From the NCBI RefSeq assembly GCF_001039355.2, contig NW_019775443.1, forward strand, positions 1 to 64,000: a stretch of 64,000 nt of DNA. Direction: 5' to 3'. Origin of the DNA: Lingula anatina (Eukaryota; Brachiopoda; Lingulata; Lingulida; Lingulidae). Below, in pieces: positions 12,219-22,299 of this stretch (its first letter is position 1; the number at the start of each line of letters is the position of its first letter). The translations under genes and the position numbers were made by a program. Under the pieces are notes generated by a model, which was not told where the DNA came from, ran no database searches, and saw nothing but the letters and a program-made list of their open reading frames with translations.

Positions 12219-12534
12219 CCTTTATCTGTGATTACCGTTGAAGTGGGGTAAAGCTTTACGAACTGTGTATTACAGTCCCTCTCTGCCATGTGCTGCGACC
12301 AAGATGAATGCTGATTGTTGTCTGCGATCAAATATACTAGGTTGGGGGGGGGGGCAAAGTGCAGGGCTCGATGTCCAAATTTTTTCACCCAGGCAACCCA
12401 ATCTTGACCAGCAGCTTTTCGCCGACTCAACTGATTTCCTAGCATATAGTTGCGCCAATGTACATATCTAAAAAGACTGTACATTTTGTCATTTAAACCA
12501 CCTTCAAACAAACATAGGTAATCTAGACTAAACC

Positions 12535-12790
12535 GAAAAGGCAGTTATCATCTATTCGTTAGCAATTCGAACAAGACAGAAAGGCCATTTTTATATTCGT
12601 TCAAGGGACTGGAAGATCATCAATGGGAGATCTGAGCGCGACAATAAGGCAATTTCCACACTAGTTCAAGGGACTTCGTTACTGTATTCGTCAGCAAGAG
12701 ATCATCAGCGATCCTAGCAAGCCTAGAAGCTTGGACATTTTGTCCATGCTAAAAGGCAATTTTCATATTGTTAGCGGGAAATGGTTTGTG
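12535..12790 (+). repeat. Diverged 80-90 bp repeat family, cluster B
   Basis: About three degraded units with AAGGCAATTTTCATATT or AAGGCAATTTCCACA, TTCAAGGGACTTCGTTA and CAGCAAGAGATCATCAGCG. Same family as at 10425 and 15815. Confidence 0.65.
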
Positions 12791-13739
12791 TCACAGGGGT
12801 GTAACCAGGCATATGCACGGATACACTGTGTGTACAATTGTTTGGCCAACCATGATATAATAAATTTAGTGTATTTTTAAGGTATATTACCGGAAATCCC
12901 CTTCGATTGTAAGTTAACGTCACCTGAATTTTCAAATCTTCTGTATAATTTATATATGCACCACTGTTCTGACACCCCTTCTCGTTTGCTTTCACAAATC
13001 CGAGGTAAACAAGGCTAGTTACCATCATAAGTCCGATCTTAATCGTCCATCTAGCTGGAACTTCCTTTACCTCTGAATAAGATGGTAAAGTGCCCTTCAG
13101 CACACAGGTAGTCTTTGTCTTGCTGGCGATATTTATCTCAGGTAAAAATCTACTTGTGCGTTATTTTCAAAGAGCTGCCTCAGCAAACCTGGGGGCACTA
13201 GATTAATCTGATCATTGGGCTAAACAAGGAGCCAGAGAAACAAATGAAGATTTATTTTTCCTGCAAAGCTTCAAAGAATCTTGACACAGACTTGATCCAG
13301 CTTAACCCTCCAAACTAACATGAGCAATTTTTACAAAATGTAGAAACAATTAAATTAAGATGTATTAGAACTTTATCCTTTAATATAATTGGTTGATTTT
13401 GGGAGCTATGCACCTGCATGTAAGCTGGGTGATGTCAAATACAGACTTGACATTTAAATTGGAATATTTTTTTCAAAATAATTTTTTATCAGTTTTTTCC
13501 TATTTTGCTGACTGATAAATGAAAATAAGGATTAAAATCGTGTTATAATAACTTTAAATTATCTCTTTGATGTCATTGTGACATCAGTTCATTAATGGAA
13601 TTCGCCAGAGAAGCAAACAAAAACACATTGCCTATTCTATGTCATACAACTCCCATTTAAAGAGATATTTTGGATCTCCATATTTTCTAAATTATAGTCT
13701 GTAAAAGGGTAATACGCTCAACAAAAGACCCTCATGTCA

Positions 13740-14815
13740 GTTGCTAGTCACAGTAATGGTCGCTGTTATGCCTGGCCTCTTCGTGGCTGTTGCCAGCGCG
13801 CTCAAGCGGCAAGGCATTCCTTGGGGGTAGGTTTTTTCAGTTCAACCTGGAATAGCATTCCAGGCATCGGTCTAAAATTGTCCAATCTGGTCCAGTTTTG
13901 TTGTAGGACATGTAGGCAGTTGATTGGCGAGTAATGGTCTACCGAAACCTTGTCTATATGGTTCAAATGTGGCGATTTTGATGACCAGGGTAGCTGCTCA
14001 TTCCCTTGGTTCTGTAAGTTATCTGCTATTAAAAGTGCTCTGTGTGAACCTGCAACCTCATTGTGCAACCTAGAATTGTTCCTAAGGTGCCCCCTATCAA
14101 ATGATAGTCAAGTGATTCCGAGATTATTCCTTTATTTGATCTGGTTCAGGTTTTCATCGATGACTACCATTGGTGTTTTGGCAACAATGTGAAATCCACT
14201 CCAAATACTGATGCTGTTAATCATCCTTGTCACTTTAGACCCGGCATATGCTTCGTCGCAGGCCTCTTCTGGATATCTGTAAACTCTGTTTTGATTAATT
14301 GGGTGGTACAGGTGAAATCTGACCCCAATAAAGAAAGCCATGCAGTTTCAGTGTTCTACCCAGAAACGGTCATGGCCCCCAATTCATTACAGAAACAGAC
14401 GACGATGTTTTGCTGTATACAGTGGTTACCTCGGAGGTCACTTGGTGTTCTTACCTGCAAAAACCAGTTTGGTGTTCGTTAAGGGCTTTAAAAAACACAT
14501 TTCAGTGGTAATTCACCCCTCGTTCTGAATGGACTAAGGGTTTTTTGTTTAGTTGCAGTAGCGTATCCCGAAAGTCAGTGGGTCCTGTACCCTGTAGGTA
14601 AGATTTTGATACATTGGGGGTGACCTCTATGTAGGTACATCAGTCTGGGCATTACTGTATAAAACTGTGGGGACCGTTCCGTTTGGCGCTATGATCTGTC
14701 TGGTTATGTCTGTCTTTTTCACACCATTCCGCCTTAGATTAACAAATTTGTAATGCACTACTTGGCTCATCTTACGCACTGCAAAACTGACCGCTTGCAT
14801 GCAAAATTTCAAATT
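13740..14815 (-). pseudogene. Decayed Tc1/mariner-like transposase
   Basis: Read on the minus strand, three broken frames line up with a Tc1-type transposase in the right order. 14627-14812 holds a helix-turn-helix-like part (VNLRRNGVKKTDITRQ). 14132-14341 holds a RFHLYHP…RVYRYPEEA and SIWSGFHIV…VVIDENLNQ region, matching the family's SRF…RV and VWGGI…DGNLN positions. 13802-14068 holds LPWSSKSPHLNHIDKV, matching the catalytic MPWPAQSPDLNPIE block with the key D changed to H. It then runs to KECLAA, matching RECLAARGG near the C-terminus. Frameshifts and stops separate the parts, so it is inactive. Terminal repeats were not resolved. Confidence 0.75.
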
Positions 14816-15364
14816 CTTCTATGCAGTAGTTGCCGAAATATGGATACTTTATTGACAGAACCAAGCTTTGCCTAAGCCAAGCTTTGATCAGCCCAAAGGA
14901 ACACTACCCAATTAAATCACTGCAAATTACATAATGTAGCAGCGCAACAGGCATGAAAGTCAGTTAATTGGTAGTGACACACCTGACTGCACACTTTTAC
15001 ATTCACAAATTTTATATGAGATCGAGTTTTTTTTTTTGAAAAAAGAACATATTTTTCCCTAGGCATACCTTCGAAACTGAAATATACCATATTAAATGTC
15101 AAGTCTGTATAAGTTCAACCTAGAGAATCCGACCATGAAGTGAATATCACAAAGTGAATAACAAGAAGGCAAGGAGTTATAATAGTACAACGATCCGAGT
15201 GTTTTTCAGATTATTTTTTGAGAACTCAGGATAAGTACAGCAAACCACATAAAAAAGCAGTACCACACCATTATTCAGAATTTAGCTCGATACAAGCAGG
15301 CACAATCTATATAAGTGCCCAAAGTTTGTGTCAGTAAGCCCCTAGTTGAATAAATATACTGTTA

Positions 15365-15530
15365 TGAGCAAGGCTTTTACCAGTGAACCGTCCAGCCATC
15401 ATTTGGACGGCCGCTGACATCACTGGACGGCCTATATTTTCAAAGGGGGCTAGACGGCTTACAACTTTTTAAAAAAATGACGTCTTGGCTTGTCGGACAG
15501 CCGTGGACGTTGTAAGAAATTTTCTTAAAG
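15365..15530. repeat. Dispersed repeat with GGACGG/GTCCAGCC motifs, copy 2
   Basis: Begins near AGCAAGGCTTTTACC and carries CCGTCCAGCC, TTGGACGGCC and ACTGGACGGCC. The copy near 19110 ends with the inverted counterpart (GGTGAAAACCCTTGCT), suggesting the same family in the opposite orientation. Confidence 0.5.
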
Positions 15531-15814
15531 TAATTTGACGTACCCAGCTTTTTGGTGCGTCACAGATGAATGATACTACTCTGTAGTGTACGTTGTTATT
15601 CAGTCACAACGAAACTGCTCCCTAAAGCTTACAAAACACAAAAAAAAAATGTTTCTATTAACTTTGAGATACACATTCCACGCCGTATGCAGCAGTGACA
15701 AGAGTGACCTTCATGCGGTACAAAACACTGTAAGCAAACTAACCGCCAATTTGTAAATGGGGACACCTTCCGGACCTTCATACACATGGCAACTGACAAA
15801 GCTGATTGACAAAA

Positions 15815-16245
15815 AGCGAGAGATTGTTAACAATCCGAGAGAGACGAGTAGGCAATTTCATATTTGTTAAAGAGACTTCTTAAGTCAAAGTGTGAGAGGA
15901 GAACGCAATTTTCGTATTGTCAGCGGGAGATTGTTTGCAATCCGAGCGAAGGGAGAAAGCTTATATTTGTTCAGTGGCTTTTGTTTATGGAAGATCGTCA
16001 GCTGGAGATCGTTCTCGATCTAAACAAGACGAGAAGGCAATTTTCATATTCATGCAAGGGAGTTTGTTCACGAAGGAGCGTCAGTGGAAGATCGTTATTG
16101 ATTGTTTTTAACCCTCCCTCCCCATTGAAATTTATAATTTTAAAAAATATTTTTCATTTCATTTGTACATTTCAAGGGACTTCATTAGCAGAAGAATGTC
16201 AGCGGGAGATCGTGAACGATCTGAGCGAGACAAGAAAGCAATAAT
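15815..16245 (+). repeat. Diverged 80-90 bp repeat family, cluster C
   Basis: Four to five units with GCGGGAGATTGTTTGCAATC, GACGAGAAGGCAATTTTCA and TTCATTAGCAGAAG…CAGCGGGAGATCGT. This is the longest cluster. The frame reads SAGDR(E/S)RS…RDKKAI repeatedly, but this is an artefact of the DNA repeat. It ends inside the right flank of the 5.1 kb inverted-repeat unit. Confidence 0.7.
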
Positions 16246-16789
16246 GGTAATCTTTATTGCAGCTCTTAATATTGCTTCTTTTGTTCTGTTACTGAAGTGT
16301 CTACTGTTAACAATGCTATTGTGCGCCTCTGCACATCTACCAATCGCTATCTCACACCAAGTACTGCGGTAAAGAAACAACAGCCCCACAGAACAACTTT
16401 TAATTCTCCTGTTATCTGAATGAATGGTGATGACGATGATTTTTAGTGTCCTAAACTAACTGTACCGTTTGTTATCTTGCACCTTGGGCCGCACACGTAG
16501 TACTCAGGTAAAGGTACGCTAGGGCAACATTGCCGACTGCTATATCTTTATTAGCGCGAAAATAGCCCGGTGACCTATTTTAAGGTGTTCTAAATTCACG
16601 AAATCAAGATCGTGCAAAATTGCTCACTGGCTGAAATTCATGGTCCAGAAAAAATTTCAGACGGCCAATTTTAAGATCGTTTGAAATTTAAGACACGTTC
16701 GAAATTCATGGCACATTACCGTAGTGCAAAGGGTTGGAACTAATGCCAGCTAGGAAAGAAACATTATCCATTATCAAATTCAGTTTATT

Positions 16790-18565
16790 ATTCAGTGCTT
16801 TACACAGTTTTATTACACTTTGATACATATCTAGCAGGTAATAAATGTGCACATTTGATCATTTTGAGAAAATCCAAGATGGTCGTCTTTGACCATAGGA
16901 ATACTACCGGTATTACAACTGCACATCCATGGCTTTTCATCTACCACCAGGGTGAAATAGTTTTTATTACATATTGTATTTGCTTCTCAAGTTTTGCCCA
17001 TCCTTATTAGTCTGGTATATCTGGTGGTTAAATAGTGTGCATCCTTGGATATTTTGAGGAATTTGACATAGGAATACTAATGGGTGGGTTTCAATTGTTG
17101 CTAGAGAGACATATGGCTCATTATACAATTACATTACCATGCATGGGTTTGTTCTAAAAATTATTTGTTTTATACCATTTATTAATACCCCTATGATGTA
17201 TACCTGGTCTGTAGCACTTGTTAATCTTTGGGTATTCTGAAAAAAATCAAGATGTCTGCCTAATGTCATTAGAATATTCATACACAGACTTCAACAACTA
17301 CTGCCACAGAGACATTGGGTTCAAAAATGAATTTTTTTCACTGTATTTTCCACATTTTTAAAAAAACTTTGAGATTTATATCATGTGGGTAACAAGTGCG
17401 TACCCTTAAAGGGATAATAACTCTTCGTTTCGGCCCAAAGATTAATTTTCCTGGAGTAAACAACAATTTTCCCATACTTATCAATGGTAAATGAATCCAT
17501 TTTTAAATTCAAAGTTAGTCCCTGGTTTTTTTCTAAAAAGTTTGTTTTTTTGTTAAAATCTCTTAAGAGATTTTACCAGAGTATAGCCATCAATGTTGGT
17601 CACGTAGTCTAAAGACAAGCTCAGATATCAAAATAATAGCTATAACTGCAGTTTTTGTGGTAAAACAGAACATAATATATTTCTATGAGTTTGTTCACAA
17701 TGTTTTTATCATGAAATATAGATCTCATACGAAGAGTTATTATCCCTTTAAGTATTTTGACAAAATATTACGATTACCTTTATTTGCCATAGGGGTACCT
17801 ATAAAATCCAATGTACCAGTTTTCTCGTGGAAAAAGAAGGCCATCTTGGAATTCCCCAAATTATCAAATATGCAGTTTTATTACCTAACAGATGTGTATC
17901 ATGGGATAGTAATGATATGAAAACACTGAAAAACAAACTTAATAGCTGAATTAAGCTTCATTTTAAAGGAAGCCTATCTCTTGCATGCATTAACTGAACC
18001 CCACTTCATTTGGCTAATGGCAGCCATTTTGTTTTGTTTTCAAAATGTAAGGGATACACATAACATTTGCATAACATATATATAATATGGATTTAAAGTA
18101 TGTGGAAAATACTCAGAAACAAACCTTATTTTTTGATTAATATCATTTCTCCCTAGCAGAAGAAGCCCCATGTATGTACTTGAGATGGCGGCCATCTTGG
18201 ATTTTCTCGAAATGTTTAGGTTAGTTACTCACCAGAAATATATTATTTGAGTAATAAGGATGTGGAAAACACTCAGAAACAAAATTAATTAGATAGTGGA
18301 CAATGCATCTTCCTAATTGGCGTTGGTTGAAAACCCTTGCACATGCTCCTATGCAATACCGTGGCCATCTTGGATTTTTTAAAAAGGACAAGGACACTCA
18401 TTTGTTATCTGACATATATGCATAGTACGGGTAAAAAGGATGTGGAAAACACTGTGAAATACTTTATTTGATAAAAATCAACATAGGTATGTAGATATTT
18501 ACATAGAATTCCATAAATTGGTGGCCATTTTGGATTTTTTGACCAAACGGTATATTGTTTGAGAG
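16790..18565. repeat. Foldback cluster of about 150-180 bp units with CCAAGATGGC motif
   Basis: On the right half (17715-18565), GGCCATCTTGGATTTTT-like phrases recur about every 170 bp (17850, 18020, 18190, 18365, 18525). Between them are ATGTGGAAAACACTCAGAAAC phrases. On the left half the same phrases are inverted (AAATCCAAGATGG at 16870). 16790-16890 matches the inverted 17845-17935 block. A 24-bp perfect inverted pair lies at 17405-17428 and 17729-17752, and a 20-bp palindrome (AAAATCTCTTAAGAGATTTT) sits near the centre at 17555-17574. No coding sequence is seen. Confidence 0.75.
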
Positions 18566-18984
18566 GGCTACGGCTCTAATTTGATTTAGAATGTCAAAAG
18601 GTAACTATATGCCAAATTTGGTGCTTTTATCCAATGTGTCACGATTTTTTCGCTAAGCCACTGGACTATATGACCTGGATCAATTTTCAATTTCAACAAA
18701 AAGGAAACTCCTGTATCCATGTTTTGATTTATCAAAACAAACTAGAGCTTTTCAGGTGAACAATACTGCACAGTACAAAACAATTCCAATAATTGGGCTG
18801 CATTAGTATTTACCTGACCAGCAATGTTAACAGCAATTTAATATGACCTTAACAAAACATTTGCCACAAAGGTGGCTTACACATGTATTTTCAGACATGC
18901 TGAAAACTTTTCAGAATGGCAGGACATAATTTTATTAGTGAAGTATGTCAAAAGATGACTGTAAATTCAAAATTGCGGTTCTTA

Positions 18985-19115
18985 AAGCTCTTGTCGGTCC
19001 TTTGGACCGACCAAGTCCAATTTTCTACCGGTCCGAACAAATTTTCCCAGTCATGGCCGATCGGACCGACAGTTTCAGCATGTCTGTATTTTTAGGTGAA
19101 AACCCTTGCTAAAAA
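18985..19115. repeat. Dispersed repeat with GGTCCGATCGGACC-like motifs, copy 3
   Basis: Carries GTCGGTCCTTTGGACCGAC, ACCGGTCCGAAC and CGATCGGACCGAC, and ends GGTGAAAACCCTTGCT. It appears to be the inverted relative of the copy at 15365. Confidence 0.5.
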
Positions 19116-19468
19116 GTTCCCATTTTCTTCAACCATGCAGTTATCGGGTGAAGAAAGCACAAGAAAGTTGTAAGCCACAACAGGGCCACCTAAAATCAAG
19201 ACATCAGAGCTCAGATAGACAGTCTGCTGTTGTATGTGGTAAGAGATCATTTTTGATACTTTTAAGGAAATGATGATTAAAAAAAAAACTCATATAGTGA
19301 AGGAAAAGTTTAATTTGAGGACTATGATATACAGGAGAGTCGTCTTTAGTAACTGTTATAAATAGCACACAGCATGAGATGGTAAGAGATTATTTTTTAA
19401 ACATTTAAGAAAAAGATCAAACTGAATGCAACAGGGAACAATTAAATTAAATGCAATATGACAGTATT

Positions 19469-19693
19469 CAGGCCTACCCAACTACCAGACGCCGCACCCA
19501 TTTTGCCTGGCGCGCGATGTGATAGCGATGATCCTAAGCGATAACCAGATGACAGGTAGGCTTACAAAATTTGTGATGGGGTATGATACTCTGTAATGCG
19601 ATCTGACACACACCTTGAAAACGGGTAGTGTGGTCTGATATCCCGGTTTATTCTGGATCCGTAGGTGCCGAGTCTGGTAGTTGGGTAAGCCTG
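19469..19693. mobile_element. 225-bp TIR element with 5-bp target duplication GTATT
   Basis: The left end CAGGCCTACCCAACTACCAG continues to about 30 bp of inverted match with the right end (CTGGTAGTTGGGTAAGCCTG). The direct repeat GTATT flanks it exactly (19464-19468, 19694-19698). It has no coding capacity. CAG…CTG ends with a 5-bp duplication do not fit the commonest superfamilies cleanly. Confidence 0.82.
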
Positions 19694-20188
19694 GTATTTT
19701 AATAGAGAAAAAAGGGGGTTGGAATTGAGAAGAAGTAACTCTGTCCCATGTAATTTAAATTTTATCATACACAATTACTTTTCAAGGTAGCAGATACTTC
19801 AGGGTAGTATACTATGGAAAACTCTGTGAACCACTGGGAATTGGTATTAATACATGCACTGTGAATGAGCACCATAATTTATTTATAATAAAGTCAATAT
19901 GTTTAAAGAAAGAAGTTTAAAAATTATAATTTACAAGTAAGAGAAAAAATATAACTTAAAAATTTATTTCACAGAGGTTTCTAACAATTATTTATTTCCA
20001 AATTTGCAAATCTTTTTTCTATTCTGTCCATTATAACATATGTAGGGTTATTTGGAAGCAGGAGGGGAAAGGGGAACCAATATTTATATGGAGTGAAATA
20101 AATGTCAATCCATAGGATTATAAAATTTATGAGTTTGTGATGTTCTTAAATTTTGCTTTACTTCAGAAAATATAATGGAACCACTATC

Positions 20189-21382
20189 ATGGAAACAGGC
20201 CATCCAAAAAATTATAAGCTTCTGGTAGATGTCATGAATGCAGATGAACTCTTGCCATACCTGTATCAAAACAATGTCATCAACCACAACCAAATGGAAA
20301 TAATCAAGGCTAAAAACAGCCGCCCAGAACAATGTGACTGTTTGATAGGATATATCCTTAGAACTGACCCGGAGTTTGACCCCTATGGACATTTTGTCAG
20401 TGCACTTAGGGAAATAAGACAGAATCATTTAGCTGACAGTTTGGAAAGTACATGTCGATCATTAGAACAGGACTCGGGTGAAGCCACCAACACTGTTCCT
20501 ACCCAAGTTGTGACAGATGAACCTAGCTCTGCTCAGTGTAAAAGAGATCTGCCATTACAGCAGAACTTAGGTGAAAGAACCATCAGAATGCCTCCAACTG
20601 ATGAGGAAGGGACAGACAGACCTAGTCCTTATCAGTATGAGTCAAAACCTAGTCAAGGTTACCAAGTGACATGTCACAACTGGCAGTTCCTCCGCTTCAT
20701 ATACCTGACACCCATATATAACCACATGATTGAACCTCTAGTTTCTGGTTCAAATATGCAGCGTCTGGCATACTGTCTTCATTTGGTAGGGTACAACTTA
20801 GCTTACATTTATGTTTTCTACTTTATGCCAAGGCTAGTATTGCTCAAACACTTCATATTTCTATTGGTTAAAAGTATATTCAGAGCATCAACTCACAGTG
20901 ATAGACAAAATCCAGGAACATACAGGTCTGAGACTGTATTGTTTCACTTATCCAATATTTTTGTATCAGATTTTTTTACTGGAATCACGTTTATACTTAA
21001 GGTTATTTTATTTTATTTATGTCTCAGATGGCTTGTTTTGTTTGTAGTACGGTATATATATATGTCTCATGTGGAAAATGTGGAAAATATTATTTCATTT
21101 CTATGTTCTGCTGATTCTGCTGAATTTTTGATAAATATTTCATACAGCTTATCCCTCATCTGCTTCCCAAACATTATAACTATATCAATAATGAACATAT
21201 GTTCTCTGATATGTTTGGGAATTGAATACAGGGACCTCTCCAATACACCATCTTTTATTTCTCAATTTCTATTGCTACACATTATGTTATGTTCCTTTTT
21301 AGTATATACTGATGGTTCGGTGCACGCTTATGTCTCATTAAGACATTTACATTATTCTATTTACAAGAAATTACAGTGGTAG
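20189..21382 (+). CDS. Intronless CARD protein with multi-pass membrane C-terminus
   Basis: 397 residues in one exon. The start is the in-frame ATG at 20189 (METGHPKNYK). An acceptor-like TTCAG at 20162-20166 upstream may join a non-coding first exon. Residues 5-88 look like a CARD: LLVDVMNADELLPYLYQ, then QMEIIKAK.SRPEQCDCLI and FVSALREIRQNHLADSL follow the usual helix pattern of death-fold CARDs, which assemble signalling complexes by homotypic contacts. Residues 90-160 are a polar, Ser/Thr/Pro-rich linker. Residues 165-397 contain hydrophobic stretches at about 194-231, 262-290, 313-345 and 356-373. I do not recognise this tail. MAVS is a known CARD protein with a single C-terminal membrane anchor; here there seem to be several. 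A donor-like TCA/GTATGAG inside the linker is an alternative exon end, but about 240 further open codons in AT-rich DNA argue for coding. Confidence 0.68.
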   Translation: METGHPKNYKLLVDVMNADELLPYLYQNNVINHNQMEIIKAKNSRPEQCDCLIGYILRTDPEFDPYGHFVSALREIRQNHLADSLESTCRSLEQDSGEATNTVPTQVVTDEPSSAQCKRDLPLQQNLGERTIRMPPTDEEGTDRPSPYQYESKPSQGYQVTCHNWQFLRFIYLTPIYNHMIEPLVSGSNMQRLAYCLHLVGYNLAYIYVFYFMPRLVLLKHFIFLLVKSIFRASTHSDRQNPGTYRSETVLFHLSNIFVSDFFTGITFILKVILFYLCLRWLVLFVVRYIYMSHVENVENIISFLCSADSAEFLINISYSLSLICFPNIITISIMNICSLICLGIEYRDLSNTPSFISQFLLLHIMLCSFLVYTDGSVHAYVSLRHLHYSIYKKLQW

Positions 21383-22140
21383 TAATAATTTTGTTTCCGT
21401 TGTACACTGGTTTAACAACGTTCGAAATGTTTTTATCCCTATCTGGTGAATAGAAGGTGGCGGACAAACAATGGAGGGCCGAATAAATCCCTTCAAAATT
21501 CGAACGCACAAACACAATAGCTTAGGTGGAATAACACAATACCGTGTAGCTATTAAGTCCCCGGTCACTTTAATAGCCCACGCTGTCTACATCATACGAG
21601 CTAGTGCGCATGCCCCCGACAGTGTTAATGATAGGGGGATTACGATAGACAGCGCAAGTCGCTCACAGCAGGAGTCACTGTCGCCGCTGTTAAGCCGGTA
21701 ATTAAGTCTTTAACTTGACTAAACATGTTTTGCTTTGTAACTTGCGTCCTTCAGTCTTGCTGTTGCGAAAGCGCCGGTGGGACATATCTCCACCTTGCCG
21801 ATAATTATCCCGACTCTCGACTTTAATATATTATTGGTTTTGATTTTATCAAAGTCTTATTATATCAGAAAACCTGCATACGTTAAGAGAATTATAAAAA
21901 CTGTAGAAAAAGCTACTCGTACATCAGGGATAGAAAACAAGACCTTGCAGCACTATAACCTATTATTCATCACCAGAAGTTCCTGTTTCACTTTTTTCTC
22001 CCAAATTACAGTCTGATGACAACTGAAAGGTTTTAGCCATACCTCAGGGCAGTGGGAGATAGTCTGGATTTGATTAAAAGTAATAAAAGTATATTTTGAA
22101 GAATTTTCCTAGCCTCCGGCAATTTCCGCAAAGCTTCGGC
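21383..22140. other. Intergenic, no gene seen
   Basis: Downstream of the CARD gene. Short open frames (21471-21701, 21777-22016) have no recognisable features. I see no poly(A) signal close to the CARD stop. Confidence 0.4.
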
Positions 22141-22179
22141 ATGCGCGGCAATACAGAGCTGTCGATATCAGCGTGAGAA

Positions 22180-22270
22180 AATAATAGAATTGGTGGAACA
22201 ACGGTTAACGTTGTTGCATACTCAGTAGCCTACCCGATGGGAGTTCGTGTCCCTGAAGGTACTTTTGAAA
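22180..22270 (+). repeat. tRNA-like fragment, possible SINE head
   Basis: TGGTGGAACAACGGTTAACG resembles a pol III A box, and GGGAGTTCGTGTCCC about 40 bp later resembles a B box. No full cloverleaf or anticodon arm can be drawn, so it is not called as a tRNA gene. Confidence 0.3.
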
Positions 22271-22299
22271 ATGGATAATGAGTAATACAATACATTAAA

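Larger units (their letters stand above)
11624..16725. mobile_element. Possible 5.1 kb composite element bounded by 26-bp perfect inverted repeats
   Basis: ACTACGGTAATGTGCCATGA…TTCG at 11624-11649 is matched exactly, inverted, at 16700-16725. Both ends continue inward with further scattered ATTCATG/CATGAATTT motifs, as in subterminal repeats. No clear target-site duplication is visible (left GTGAG, right GCAAA). Inside are a 146-codon open frame, two clusters of the 80-90 bp repeat, and a decayed Tc1-like transposase. It may be one large non-autonomous transposon with nested insertions, or two inverted copies of a smaller element. Confidence 0.5.

Noticed and set aside
12771-13103. 110-codon minus-strand frame with a signal-peptide-like start (MMVTSLVYLGFVKA)
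   Set aside because: Could be a first exon ending near 12924, but no partner exon or family was found, and it overlaps a repeat cluster.
22180-22270. tRNA gene
   Set aside because: Only loose A and B box matches; no cloverleaf, so kept as a possible SINE head only.
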